Shown: positions 53,650 to 62,248, counted from the stretch's first letter. The stretch is DNA of 64,000 nucleotides from Neorhizobium sp. UBA3556 (GCA_002376235.1 DFNX01000014.1:43955-107954), one strand, 5' to 3'. Translations and numbers: made by a program. The notes: a model not told the origin generated them from the letters alone.

Positions 53650-54363
53650 ATGAAGATTACCTGGCTCGGCCATTCGGCGTTTCGTATCGAGACCGCCAAG
53701 GCAAAAATCCTCATCGATCCCTTCCTGAGCTATAACCAGCCCTTTGCCGACGCCGGCCTCAACATCAAGGATGTCACCGAAGGCGTGACGCATGTCCTTC
53801 TCACTCACGGTCATGCGGATCATGTCGGTGATACGGTCGCAATCGCCAAGGAAAGGGGCGCCGTTGTTCTGGCAAATGCCGATCTTGCATCCTGGCTCGG
53901 CACCAAGGGAGTGGAAAAAATCGAGATGGGTAATACCGGCGGCACGGTCGCGTTCGACGGCTTTACCGCGACCTTCACCCAGGCGCTGCACTCGTCCGGC
54001 CAGGTCGATGAGATGGGCGTTGCCCATTCGCTTGGATCCGCCAACGGCCTGATGCTGCATGTAGATGATGAAATGTCCGTCCTTCACATGGGTGACACCG
54101 ACATCTTTACCGACATGGGCCTGATCAACGAGCTGCATCAGCCGGATATCGGTCTTGTGCCGGTCGGCGACCGCTTCACCATGGGCGGTGCGGTGGCAGC
54201 ACTTGCCTGCCAGCGTTTCTTTGATTTCAAGCACGCCATTCCCTGCCATTACGGCACGTTCCCGATCATCGATCAGACGCCGGAAAAATTCGTCAAGGGC
54301 ATGGAAGGCAGCCGCACACGTGTCGAGGCCCCGACGCCTGGCACTGTTCTGAGCTTCGATTAA
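53650..54363 (+). CDS. UPF0173 family metal-dependent hydrolase
   Basis: Metallo-beta-lactamase-fold hydrolase of 237 residues. The metal motif LTHGHADHVGD (about 56-66) and a later HMGDTD segment hold the expected His and Asp ligands. Substrate unknown. ATG 53650 follows GGAGGA. It has an unusually long structured 5' region (240 bases) and its own terminator, so it is a single-gene unit. Confidence 0.9.
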   Translation: MKITWLGHSAFRIETAKAKILIDPFLSYNQPFADAGLNIKDVTEGVTHVLLTHGHADHVGDTVAIAKERGAVVLANADLASWLGTKGVEKIEMGNTGGTVAFDGFTATFTQALHSSGQVDEMGVAHSLGSANGLMLHVDDEMSVLHMGDTDIFTDMGLINELHQPDIGLVPVGDRFTMGGAVAALACQRFFDFKHAIPCHYGTFPIIDQTPEKFVKGMEGSRTRVEAPTPGTVLSFD

Positions 54364-54370
54364 GCCATAA

Positions 54371-54407
54371 AAAAACGCCATGCCGGGCGAACCGGCATGG
54401 CGTTTTT
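54371..54407. terminator. Bidirectional rho-independent terminator
   Basis: A perfect 16-base stem (54371-54386 with 54392-54407) of AAAAACGCCATGCCGG and its complement, with a GCGAA loop and A- and T-runs at the ends. It separates the convergent UPF0173 and M48 protease genes and can serve both. Confidence 0.93.
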
Positions 54408-54420
54408 GGAAATTGCTGGC

Positions 54421-55278
54421 TCAGGCCGGCTGGGCGTCAACGCTGACGGCCGGTTCACGGGTTCTGGACGTCGAGGCCCCGGCGGACAGTTGCTGGGCGA
54501 ACTGGCTCACGGCCTCGACGCGTCGCGTCAGGCGCGGATAGAGCGAGAAGATGTGCAGGAAGAAGCCGGCAATCGAAGGTACCATGCGCTCCTGTGCTTC
54601 GAACGCTGCAGGGTTCATCTGTGCGTTGAGCTTGGCGCTGCCACATGCCAGCATCTGCAATGCGGTGCGTGAAGCTTGCAGGTTTCGGCAGACGATCAGG
54701 CCGACGCGGTCGCAGGTCAGTTCACGGCCTCGCGAATAGGCTTGTGCCAGGAACGGCACGATATAGGCAGGAAGGCGCAGGATGCCCGGCAAGGTGTTGA
54801 GGTGGCCGGCGACGTGATGGCCGAGTTCATGGCCGATCACGAATTTCACCTGCTCGTCGTTGTCTGCATCGATCAATTGCGACGTGAGCCAGATATAGCG
54901 GGTGCGCCCGACCAACGTCAGCGCCATGGCGTTCATGACGCCGCTTGAATTATAGACGAAAGCCTGCGGAACTTCCTTCAGTCCAAGTGCTTTGGCGCCG
55001 TCCTGCACCATTGCATGGATATGCGGGAACTGCTGCTCGCTGACCATGACGTAGTGGCCGATCATATAGGCGCGAACAAGTGCGCGTCCGACGAAGCCGA
55101 TGAACCAGAAGATCGCGACATAGAGCGCCACCATGAAGACGATCGCGATACTTTGAAGCATTGCAACCGCGATTATGGCGATAGCCGCAATGGCCCAGAT
55201 CAGAATACCGATCACCAGCATCACGGTGCCGTATAGCTTCTCCTTGGAATGACGGACTTTCGAGATTTTGAAATCCAT
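54421..55278 (-). CDS. M48 family metallopeptidase
   Basis: Membrane zinc protease related to HtpX, 285 residues. Two N-terminal transmembrane helices (about 15-62) precede the catalytic domain with the zinc motif HELGHH (about 150-155) and the downstream glutamate in RELTCDRVGL. A further hydrophobic segment lies near 165-180. HtpX-type enzymes act in membrane protein quality control. An AT-rich repeat TGATA-N5-TATCA (55300-55314) lies 22 bases before its start. Confidence 0.88.
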   Translation of the reverse strand: MDFKISKVRHSKEKLYGTVMLVIGILIWAIAAIAIIAVAMLQSIAIVFMVALYVAIFWFIGFVGRALVRAYMIGHYVMVSEQQFPHIHAMVQDGAKALGLKEVPQAFVYNSSGVMNAMALTLVGRTRYIWLTSQLIDADNDEQVKFVIGHELGHHVAGHLNTLPGILRLPAYIVPFLAQAYSRGRELTCDRVGLIVCRNLQASRTALQMLACGSAKLNAQMNPAAFEAQERMVPSIAGFFLHIFSLYPRLTRRVEAVSQFAQQLSAGASTSRTREPAVSVDAQPA

Positions 55279-55299
55279 GGATTACCCTCTCCATATATA

Positions 55300-55314
55300 T
55301 GATATATTTTATCA
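55300..55314. promoter_or_regulatory. AT-rich inverted repeat before the M48 protease gene
   Basis: TGATA (55300-55304) and TATCA (55310-55314) form an inverted repeat in a strongly AT-rich patch (55292-55320) that would overlap the minus-strand promoter of the protease gene. It could be an operator; the regulator cannot be named. Confidence 0.3.
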
Positions 55315-55542
55315 AGTATTTTGCGCGTTCCGAATAATCAGCGGTGTATCGAAAAGAAAGAGCCAAAATCGGTAACCGGTGGAAAAAATTGCAACTATCA
55401 ATCCATGTCGGTCGAGACTTGCCGAAACATGGGCGGCGCGCGCCACGCATGGGATTTCCCGCATCCCTTGGAGCTTAGGCAGTTGCGAAGGTCGGGCGTG
55501 GCCATTATAGCGGAGGGGATTTTACATTCCCGGAGTTGAGCC

Positions 55543-55830
55543 ATGTCCGTCGATCTCGCCACCGTAAAGCGCGTTGCGCGCCTTGCCCGTATTGCCGTCT
55601 CCGAAGACGACGCCAATCGCATGGTCGGCGAACTGAATGGCATCATCGATTTCGTCGAACAGCTTTCGGAAGTCGATGTGACCGGCGTCGAGCCAATGAC
55701 CTCGGTGACCCCGATGGACATGCGCAAGCGTCAGGACGCTGTGACCGATGGCGACAAGGCCGATGACATCGTTGCCAATGCGCCTGTCACCGACCGCAAT
55801 TTCTTCCTGGTGCCGAAGGTCGTCGAATAA
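55543..55830 (+). CDS. gatC: Asp-tRNA(Asn)/Glu-tRNA(Gln) amidotransferase subunit C
   Basis: Small scaffold subunit (95 residues) that holds GatA and GatB together. It has the typical helical start VDLATVKRVARLARI and the C-terminal NFFLVPKVVE, which wraps between the other subunits. ATG 55543. gatA follows after 57 bases; gatB lies 3.9 kb away on the same strand, separated by an accessory cluster. Confidence 0.95.
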   Translation: MSVDLATVKRVARLARIAVSEDDANRMVGELNGIIDFVEQLSEVDVTGVEPMTSVTPMDMRKRQDAVTDGDKADDIVANAPVTDRNFFLVPKVVE

Positions 55831-55887
55831 GCCGCTTTTCAAAGCGCTTCCGATCTTCTCCACGCATTCGAACATTTTGAAGAGACC

Positions 55888-57369
55888 ATGACCGAACTCA
55901 CAAGCCTCACCATTGCCGAAGCCCGCGAAAAGCTTTCTGCCAAGGAAATCACCTCGGTCGAGCTGACCAAGGCCTATGTCGATGCGATCGACGCCTTCAA
56001 CGGCACGTTCAACGCCTACATCACCACCACGCCGGAAAAGGCGATGGACATGGCGAAGGCCTCCGACGAACGCCGCGCTTCCGGCAAGGTCGGCGCGTTG
56101 GAAGGCATTCCACTCGGAATCAAGGATCTGTTCGCCACCGAAGGTATCCACACCCAGGCCTGCTCCCACATTCTCGACGGCTTCAAGCCGAAATACGAAT
56201 CGACCGTCACCCAGAACCTCTGGGACGACGGCGCCGTCATGCTCGGCAAGCTGAACATGGACGAATTCGCCATGGGCTCGTCGAACGAGACGTCTTTCTA
56301 CGGCCCGGTTATCAACCCGTGGAAGGCTGAAGGTTCCAACCAGCAGCTCGTTCCGGGTGGTTCTTCCGGTGGTTCGGCCGCAGCCGTCGCCGCGCATCTG
56401 TGCGCCGGTGCAACGGCCACCGATACCGGCGGCTCGATCCGCCAGCCGGCCGCCTTCACTGGCACCGTCGGCATCAAGCCAACCTATGGCCGTTGCTCGC
56501 GCTGGGGCACCGTAGCCTTCGCATCCTCGCTCGATCAGGCAGGGCCGATTGCCCGCGACGTGCGCGATGCCGCGATCATGCTGAAGTCGATGGCGTCAGT
56601 CGACAAGAAGGACACGACTTCGGTCGATCTTCCGATCCCGGATTACGAAGCGGCACTCGGCCAGTCGGTCAAGGGCATGAAGATCGGCATTCCGAAGGAA
56701 TACCGCGTCGACAACATGCCGGAAGAGATCGAAGCGCTCTGGCAACAGGGCATTGCCTTCCTCAAGGACGCCGGTGCCGAGATCGTCGACATCTCCCTGC
56801 CGCACACGAAATACGCCCTGCCGGCCTATTACATCGTGGCGCCGGCTGAAGCCTCGTCCAACCTTGCCCGTTATGACGGCGTTCGCTACGGCCTGCGCGT
56901 CGATGGCAAGGATATTGCCGACATGTACGAAAAGACCCGCGCAGCCGGTTTCGGCACCGAGGTCAAGCGCCGTATCATGATCGGCACCTATGTTCTCTCG
57001 GCAGGTTATTACGACGCCTATTACCTGCAGGCGCAAAAGGTCCGCACGCTGATCAAACGCGACTTCGAGACCGTCTTCCACGCAGGTGTCGATGCGATCC
57101 TGACGCCGGCCACGCCGTCGTCCGCTTTCGGTATCGCTGATGAAAACCTCGCCGCCGATCCAGTCGCCATGTACCTGAACGACATCTTCACCGTGACGGT
57201 CAACATGGCAGGCCTTCCGGGCATTGCCGTCCCCGCCGGCCTCGACAAGAAGGGCCTGCCGCTCGGCCTGCAGCTCATCGGCAAGCCGTTCGAGGAAGAA
57301 ACGCTTTTCCGCACCGCGCATGTCATCGAACAGGCCGCCGGCAAGTTCACGCCGGCCAAGTGGTGGTAA
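55888..57369 (+). CDS. gatA: Asp-tRNA(Asn)/Glu-tRNA(Gln) amidotransferase subunit A
   Basis: Amidase that releases ammonia from glutamine or asparagine for transamidation of misacylated tRNA. The 493-residue protein has the amidase-signature triad: Lys in GIKDLF (about 79), and the two serines in the GGSSGGSAAAVAAH and DTGGSIRQPA stretches (about 155-184). It makes correct Gln-tRNA(Gln) when a bacterium lacks glutaminyl-tRNA synthetase. It ends inside the start of a GNAT gene. Confidence 0.96.
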   Translation: MTELTSLTIAEAREKLSAKEITSVELTKAYVDAIDAFNGTFNAYITTTPEKAMDMAKASDERRASGKVGALEGIPLGIKDLFATEGIHTQACSHILDGFKPKYESTVTQNLWDDGAVMLGKLNMDEFAMGSSNETSFYGPVINPWKAEGSNQQLVPGGSSGGSAAAVAAHLCAGATATDTGGSIRQPAAFTGTVGIKPTYGRCSRWGTVAFASSLDQAGPIARDVRDAAIMLKSMASVDKKDTTSVDLPIPDYEAALGQSVKGMKIGIPKEYRVDNMPEEIEALWQQGIAFLKDAGAEIVDISLPHTKYALPAYYIVAPAEASSNLARYDGVRYGLRVDGKDIADMYEKTRAAGFGTEVKRRIMIGTYVLSAGYYDAYYLQAQKVRTLIKRDFETVFHAGVDAILTPATPSSAFGIADENLAADPVAMYLNDIFTVTVNMAGLPGIAVPAGLDKKGLPLGLQLIGKPFEEETLFRTAHVIEQAAGKFTPAKWW

Positions 57370-57854
57370 GCGGGCTCAAAATTCGAAGAATGACTGTCGC
57401 CGATCACCATGTGGTCGGCGAAGTCGGTTTTGCTGCCTGGAAATCCAGTGATGCCTTCAGGGATGTCGAGCTTTCAGCCGAAGTCCTGGAGCGGACCCGC
57501 AGGTCCTACGAGATTTTCGCAGGCGAAACCAAGGGCGACGTCTGGATCGCCGAGCTGGATGGCAAGGTTGTCGGCTGGTGTGCCCGGGATGGTGCGCCGA
57601 ACTATATCTCCGATCTCTGGGTTCTGCCGGACCATCAGGGTAGGGGCATCGGCAAGGCTCTGGTGCTGGATGCGATCGCCCGCATCAAGGCGGAGGGCTA
57701 CCTGACGGCCACGATCCATACCCATGGACGGAATGTCGGGGCTATCAGGCTTTATCAGCGCTGCGGCTTCGTCATCGTCTGGCGCGGCACCGAATATTCC
57801 AAAAGCATGGGAATGGATCTGGAAAAGGTTCATCTGGAGCATTCCTTGACCTGA
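57360..57854 (+). CDS. GNAT family N-acetyltransferase (after gatA)
   Basis: Acetyl-CoA-dependent transferase of unknown substrate, about 164 residues. The first strand is LKIRRMTVADHH, the acetyl-CoA loop is the Q/RxxGxG/A motif HQGRGIGKAL (about 97-106) and the last helix holds RLYQRCGF. Start is uncertain: GTG 57360 or 57363 (overlapping the gatA stop) keep the first beta strand, whereas ATG 57390 would cut it. It looks paralogous to the GNAT at 58825. Confidence 0.85.
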   Translation: MVVSGLKIRRMTVADHHVVGEVGFAAWKSSDAFRDVELSAEVLERTRRSYEIFAGETKGDVWIAELDGKVVGWCARDGAPNYISDLWVLPDHQGRGIGKALVLDAIARIKAEGYLTATIHTHGRNVGAIRLYQRCGFVIVWRGTEYSKSMGMDLEKVHLEHSLT

Positions 57855-57875
57855 CCGAATGCCGAGGTGAGTAGG

Positions 57876-58142
57876 ATGAGCCCCGAACTGACATCTCTGA
57901 TCGCATCTTTCGACCGGCTCGCTGCAGCCGGTTTCATAAACGGGCCTGACTGGGAAGATGTGCATAATCTCTGCCAGCAACATGAGGGCGAACAGGCATT
58001 CGATTGGGGGCATGCGCTCTGCCATCGTATCGAAGGCGACGACTGGAATGCCGGTTACTGGTACCGGCGTGCAGGACGATCTGTGGCGACAGGTTCTTTC
58101 GCCGATGAATGGGCTGCGATGAAAGCCGTCTTGCAGGGCTGA
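57876..58142 (+). CDS. Conserved-looking hypothetical protein, 88 residues
   Basis: Starts MSPELTSLIASFDRLAAAG. The C-terminal half carries the segment HALCHRIEGDDWNAGYWYRRAG, a pattern I have seen in short proteins of unknown function in several bacteria and fungi. Probably cytoplasmic and helical. ATG 57876 has GAGGTGAG upstream. It follows the GNAT gene by 21 bases and ends near a convergent hairpin. Confidence 0.7.
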   Translation: MSPELTSLIASFDRLAAAGFINGPDWEDVHNLCQQHEGEQAFDWGHALCHRIEGDDWNAGYWYRRAGRSVATGSFADEWAAMKAVLQG

Positions 58143-58148
58143 AAGGAA

Positions 58149-58173
58149 GCCGGCCTTTCAGCGAAAGACCGGC
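58149..58173. terminator. Hairpin between convergent genes
   Basis: GCCGG (58149-58153) and CTTTC (58155-58159) pair with GAAAG (58163-58167) and CCGGC (58169-58173), with one mismatch. There is no T-run on either side, so termination is possible but not certain. Confidence 0.35.
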
Positions 58174-58182
58174 CACAATTCT

Positions 58183-58440
58183 CTATCGGTTATTCAGCTC
58201 GGCTCTCACCAGCACCAATCCCCGTTCGGTAATCCGGTAAGGTCTGCCGCCTTGTGACCGGATCGCATTTTTCTGCTTCAGCTTGCGAAAGGTGAGGAGA
58301 TCGAGGCCCGAGAATATCCAGCCTTCGCGGGTGAAGAGTTGCAATTTTTCGATTTTGCGATCGTCGTCGCGAGTGATCTCGATCCTGCCGCCCTGGGCGA
58401 GCAGGTGGAGAATGCGCTGTTCGGCGCGGGAAATATCCAT
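58183..58440 (-). CDS. YjhX family protein (UPF0386)
   Basis: An 85-residue winged-helix-like protein that aligns along its whole length with E. coli YjhX (MDISRAEQRILHLLAQGG start, GRPYRIT and LVRAELNNR end). E. coli YjhX was reported as a toxin neutralised by the GNAT protein YjhQ. Here it lies between two GNAT genes, so a similar pairing is possible but unproven. ATG 58440 fits the family length. Its upstream region (58460-58601) is dense in hairpins. Confidence 0.85.
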   Translation of the reverse strand: MDISRAEQRILHLLAQGGRIEITRDDDRKIEKLQLFTREGWIFSGLDLLTFRKLKQKNAIRSQGGRPYRITERGLVLVRAELNNR

Positions 58441-58459
58441 TGTTTCGATGTCCGAAGAG

Positions 58460-58525
58460 GCGCTTGGCTTCAAGCGCACAAAAACGTTTCCGATACCGGT
58501 TGAGGTGTCGGGGCTTGCGTTTTTG
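58460..58525 (-). promoter_or_regulatory. Two hairpins in the yjhX leader
   Basis: Proximal hairpin: perfect 7-base stem GCGCTTG/CAAGCGC (58460-58466 with 58471-58477), 20 bases before the yjhX ATG. Distal hairpin: CAAAAACG/CGTTTTTG (58479-58486 with 58518-58525) enclosing CCGATACC/GGTGTCGG (about 58490-58511). On the minus strand the distal stem ends in a short T-run, so it could act as an attenuator. Confidence 0.45.
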
Positions 58526-58536
58526 TCTGGGCCAGT

Positions 58537-58724
58537 CGCCTGACGGCTACCGGCCCTTCAGCGGGCCTCTTGCGAAGAGAACATCAAAACTCCATCAGGC
58601 GAACCGTCTTCAACTGTCTGGTTTCGCTCCATGAAAACAGCTAGGCGAGTTGTGTGTGCTCGTCAACAAGTCCCTTTGGCGCACGAGATCTTGTGCTGGT
58701 AAAACGACAGCTACAGTGTTTTAC
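58537..58724. other. Further inverted repeats between yjhX and the next GNAT gene
   Basis: CGCCTGA/TCAGGCG (58537-58543 with 58595-58601) encloses a GGCCC/GGGCC hairpin (about 58551-58567). GTAAAAC/GTTTTAC (58699-58705 with 58718-58724) lies ahead of the GNAT gene and could be an operator. No gene is visible between 58441 and 58752. Confidence 0.4.
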
Positions 58725-58824
58725 TGGTCGCCTGACATGAGAGGGTGAAGCCATAGTTCGCAACGCACGCGAAGACGATGTTGATGCTCTGGCCGAAATA
58801 GGCTTCCGCGCCTGGGAAAGGGCG

Positions 58825-59259
58825 ATGGAGGCAATCGGTGAAATGGCCGCTATGCGGGGCAGTGCGCGCGAAGCCTTTGTCAACTTTACACGTTCCTCAT
58901 GGTTGACCATCACCGTCATCGAGCATGTTGGAAACATCGCCGGCTGGGCGGCGCGCGAACATCTCGATGAACTGATCTCCGACTTCTGGATCGATCCGCA
59001 ATATCAGGGCCTGGGGCTGGGCAAGGCGCTGCTGGAGGAAGTCGAGGCGGAGATTGTCCGTCAGGGATTCGAGAAGGTTCGGATCGAAACCCATGCGCAG
59101 AACAGCGAGGCGATCGGCTTTTTCGAGAAGCACGGCTACACCATCCATTGGTTGTCTGTTGCCTATTCTCCCAAGATCGACCGCGATGTTCAGTCCGTCG
59201 GCCTGTCGAAACTGCTGGTGGAGGCTCCGCCAAGCGTCAGCTACGGTCAGGAGTTCTAG
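58825..59259 (+). CDS. GNAT family N-acetyltransferase with unclear start
   Basis: Acetyltransferase of unknown substrate; 144 residues from ATG 58825. The acetyl-CoA loop is QYQGLGLGKALLEE (about 66-79) and the last helix has AIGFFEKHGY. The 24 codons before the ATG (58753-58824) encode a good first GNAT strand and helix (VRNAREDDVDALAEIGF) but contain no ATG, GTG or TTG; the frame begins at ATA 58753 behind GAGGGTGA. Either ATA is used or the gene has lost its start. Its TAG stop is also the first triplet of a repeat. Confidence 0.75.
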   Translation: MEAIGEMAAMRGSAREAFVNFTRSSWLTITVIEHVGNIAGWAAREHLDELISDFWIDPQYQGLGLGKALLEEVEAEIVRQGFEKVRIETHAQNSEAIGFFEKHGYTIHWLSVAYSPKIDRDVQSVGLSKLLVEAPPSVSYGQEF

Positions 59260-59287
59260 AGCATGTCGCGCAAAAGTGTGCCGCGCT
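59257..59287. repeat. Truncated rhizobial intergenic element
   Basis: TAGAGCATGTCGCGCAAAAG begins at 59257 on the stop codon of the GNAT gene and resembles, from general knowledge, the start of a second high-copy Rhizobium intergenic element. It is cut short by the convergent DUF1294 gene. Its TAGAGCA end equals that of the element at 19426. Confidence 0.45.
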
Positions 59288-59608
59288 TTAGCTCACGGCC
59301 AACTTTTGCAGCAGCGCGACCGCTTTATCCGGCGTTGAGATCGCCACCAAGAAACATCCGGTTTGGAGAATGAAAAACAGTGGCAGCGCCACCGGGAAGG
59401 GCGGCTTTCGGGTCTTGTGCTTGAAATATCGCTGCCCTGCCAGTGCACCTGCGCCGCCACCCGTAAACGCGAGTAACAACAGCGTCGATTCCGCGATCCG
59501 CCACGCGCCATTGCGCGCCGCCCGCTTGTCCCAGCCGTAGATGCCGAAGACCAGAAGGTTGTAGGCAAATACCGGGACGCAGAACGTCAGGAGAGAGCTC
59601 AGGCTCAT
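59288..59608 (-). CDS. DUF1294 family membrane protein
   Basis: A 106-residue inner-membrane protein of unknown function with three predicted helices (about 5-23, 38-58 and 74-92). The segments YGWDKRAARNGAWRIAESTL and GQRYFKHKTRKPPF are typical of DUF1294. It usually occurs alone or fused behind a cold-shock domain; here it is alone and divergent from gatB across 135 bases. Confidence 0.88.
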   Translation of the reverse strand: MSLSSLLTFCVPVFAYNLLVFGIYGWDKRAARNGAWRIAESTLLLLAFTGGGAGALAGQRYFKHKTRKPPFPVALPLFFILQTGCFLVAISTPDKAVALLQKLAVS

Positions 59609-59743
59609 TGTTGTCGAATCACCCGTTCATCGCGAAATGCAACATGTGGCAGAATCGGCCCATTTTGCGGACTTCGCTTGCGCCACCAGAGCATTTGTTC
59701 TACCTCACAAATTCAAAGAATTCACGCATGAGACGAGCTTAAG

Positions 59744-61246
59744 ATGACCCTAGTCGACGTCCGTACCCCTGATCCGAAACGCTTCATCCCCGGCGCCACC
59801 GGCGACTGGGAAGTGATCATCGGCATGGAGGTTCACGCTCAGGTCCTGTCCAATTCGAAGCTCTTCTCCGGCGCCTCCACCGAATTCGGCAAGCCGGCAA
59901 ACGGTAACGTCTCGCTTGTCGATGCCGCCATGCCCGGCATGCTGCCCGTCATCAACGAGGAATGCGTCCGTCAGGCCGTGCGCACCGGACTGGGTCTCAA
60001 GGCGCAGATCAACAAGCGCTCGATCTTCGACCGCAAGAACTATTTCTATCCCGACCTGCCGCAGGGCTATCAGATCTCGCAGTTCAAGGATCCGATCGTC
60101 GGTGAAGGCCAGATCGTCATCTCACTGGGTCCGGATCGTCAGGGCCAGTTCGAAGACATCGAGATCGGCATCGAGCGTCTGCACCTGGAACAGGATGCCG
60201 GCAAGTCGATGCACGACCAGCACCCGACCATGTCCTATGTCGACCTCAACCGTTCGGGCGTCGCGCTGATGGAAATCGTTTCCAAGCCCGACATGCGCTC
60301 GTCCGACGAAGCCAAGGCCTACATGACCAAGCTGCGCTCGATCGTGCGCTATCTCGGCACCTGCGACGGTAACATGGACGAAGGCTCGATGCGCGCTGAC
60401 GTCAACGTTTCGGTGCGCCGTCCGGGCGAAGCTTTTGGTACGCGTTGCGAGATCAAGAACGTCAACTCGATCCGCTTCATCGGTCAGGCGATCGAATATG
60501 AGGCACGCCGCCAGATCGGCATTCTCGAAGATGGCGGTTCGATCGATCAGGAAACCCGCCTCTTCGATCCGGGCAAGGGCGAAACCCGCTCGATGCGCTC
60601 CAAGGAAGATGCGCACGATTACCGCTATTTCCCAGATCCGGACCTGCTGCCGCTGGAATTCGACGATGCCTTCATCGATGCGCTGCGCGCCGATCTGACC
60701 GAATTGCCGGACGACAAGAAGGCCCGTTTCGTTGCCGAACTCGGCCTGTCGATCTACGACGCATCCGTTCTGGTTTCGGAAAAGGCGATTGCCGACTATT
60801 TCGAAGCCGTTGCCGAAGGCCGTGACGGCAAGATTGCCGCTAACTGGGTTATCAACGACCTGCTGGGTGCCTTGAACAAACTCGGCAAAGACATTGAAGA
60901 GACTCCGGTTTCGCCCGCCCAGCTCGGCGGCATCATCGATCTCATCAAGGCCGAAACCATCTCCGGAAAGATCGCCAAGGATCTGTTTGAAATAGTGCTC
61001 AACGAAGGCGGCGATCCGGCCGAAATCGTCGAAGCCCGCGGCATGAAGCAGGTCACCGACACCGGCGCGATTGAAAAGGCCGTCGATGAAATCATCGCGG
61101 CGAACCCGGATCAGGTCGAAAAGGTGAAGGCCAAGCCGACGCTCGCCGGATGGTTCGTCGGTCAGGTTATGAAGTCTACCGGTGGCAAGGCCAACCCGCA
61201 GGCCGTGCAGGCGCTGGTCAAGGCCAAGCTCGGCATCGAGGAGTAA
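59744..61246 (+). CDS. gatB: Asp-tRNA(Asn)/Glu-tRNA(Gln) amidotransferase subunit B
   Basis: Binds the misacylated tRNA and activates its side-chain carboxylate with ATP, using ammonia from GatA. The 500-residue protein has the cradle-domain start WEVIIGMEVHAQVL (about 23-36), DLNRSGVALMEIVS and a C-terminal YqeY-like tail domain (about 350-500). Separated from gatCA by the cluster at 57360-59608. A GNAT gene begins three bases after its stop. Confidence 0.96.
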   Translation: MTLVDVRTPDPKRFIPGATGDWEVIIGMEVHAQVLSNSKLFSGASTEFGKPANGNVSLVDAAMPGMLPVINEECVRQAVRTGLGLKAQINKRSIFDRKNYFYPDLPQGYQISQFKDPIVGEGQIVISLGPDRQGQFEDIEIGIERLHLEQDAGKSMHDQHPTMSYVDLNRSGVALMEIVSKPDMRSSDEAKAYMTKLRSIVRYLGTCDGNMDEGSMRADVNVSVRRPGEAFGTRCEIKNVNSIRFIGQAIEYEARRQIGILEDGGSIDQETRLFDPGKGETRSMRSKEDAHDYRYFPDPDLLPLEFDDAFIDALRADLTELPDDKKARFVAELGLSIYDASVLVSEKAIADYFEAVAEGRDGKIAANWVINDLLGALNKLGKDIEETPVSPAQLGGIIDLIKAETISGKIAKDLFEIVLNEGGDPAEIVEARGMKQVTDTGAIEKAVDEIIAANPDQVEKVKAKPTLAGWFVGQVMKSTGGKANPQAVQALVKAKLGIEE

Positions 61247-61249
61247 TCC

Positions 61250-61753
61250 TTGTTTTTCGTCCGCACCGCCGGCGACGAGGACGTGGAGAAGATCCGCGTC
61301 CTTTTAGGTGAAACGTTTCATGATGCCTATGATCCGTTCTATGGAGCGGATCAGGTTTCCAAGATGGTGAGCGGCTGGCATTCCGCGAATGCGATCCGAT
61401 CGCGCATCGGCAAACGCGACGGCGAGTTTCTGGTGGCCGATGATGGCCGCAAGCTCGGCGGCATCGCCTATGCGGCCATGTATCCCAAAATGGCCAAGAC
61501 CGTGATGCTGCACCAGCTCTACGTTCGACCCGCCTGCCAGAACGAAGGTGTCGGTCGCGATCTCTTTGCCGAGATGGAAACCTGTTTCCCGGATGCGGAA
61601 ATCATGCGTGTGGAGGTTGCTCTTCCGAATGTCCGCGCCATGTCCTTCTACGAGCGCCTCGGTTTCTCCGAGGTCGATCGGATGGAGGAATGGGGAGCGC
61701 CGAATTCCGGCCTGCCTGCCATCATCATGGAAAAACGTTTTCAGCAGCATTGA
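61250..61753 (+). CDS. GNAT family N-acetyltransferase (behind gatB)
   Basis: Acetyltransferase of unknown substrate, 167 residues. It opens with the strand FFVRTAGDEDVEKIR and has the acetyl-CoA loop ACQNEGVGRDLFAEME (about 95-110) and AMSFYERLGF. I use TTG 61250, with GAGGAG (about 61238-61243) upstream; no ATG exists near the first strand. Three bases behind gatB, so probably translated from the same mRNA. Confidence 0.85.
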   Translation: MFFVRTAGDEDVEKIRVLLGETFHDAYDPFYGADQVSKMVSGWHSANAIRSRIGKRDGEFLVADDGRKLGGIAYAAMYPKMAKTVMLHQLYVRPACQNEGVGRDLFAEMETCFPDAEIMRVEVALPNVRAMSFYERLGFSEVDRMEEWGAPNSGLPAIIMEKRFQQH

Positions 61754-61780
61754 TTTAAGGCGAGGGGGAGGCCGAGTCCA

Positions 61781-62248
61781 ATGAGCGAACTGACCATCAG
61801 AAGGGCGCATGAGGAGGACTTGAACGCCCTGATCGCCATCTTCGCGGCGGACGATGTCGGAGGTCATGGCGACACGGCCGATCCTTCAGCCTACGAGGAT
61901 TATCTGCGCGCCTTTCATATGATCGATCACTCCGGCAACGAGCAGCTTTTCGTTGCCGAGCTCGATGGCGAAATCGTCGGCACCTTCCAAATCCTTTTCA
62001 ATCGCACGCTGACCGGACGCGGATCGCTGTCGATGATTATCGAAGCTGTTCAGACGCGACCGGATATGCGCGGTCGCGGCATCGGCGCGAGGATGATCGA
62101 TTATGCGATGGAAGAGGCGAAACGGCGCGATTGCCGTCTGGTGCAACTCACCTCCAACATCGCCCGTACCGATGCCCACCGCTTTTATGAGCGTCTCGGC
62201 TTTGCAAAAAGCCATGCCGGTTTCAAGATGAAGCTCAAGCAGTCGTGA
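61781..62248 (+). CDS. GNAT family N-acetyltransferase (second of tandem)
   Basis: Acetyltransferase of 155 residues and unknown substrate. First strand SELTIRRAHEEDLNAL, acetyl-CoA loop PDMRGRGIGARMIDYA (about 89-104), last helix AHRFYERLGFAKS. It follows the previous GNAT by 27 bases with GGGGGAGG upstream and ends the gatB unit. Confidence 0.88.
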   Translation: MSELTIRRAHEEDLNALIAIFAADDVGGHGDTADPSAYEDYLRAFHMIDHSGNEQLFVAELDGEIVGTFQILFNRTLTGRGSLSMIIEAVQTRPDMRGRGIGARMIDYAMEEAKRRDCRLVQLTSNIARTDAHRFYERLGFAKSHAGFKMKLKQS

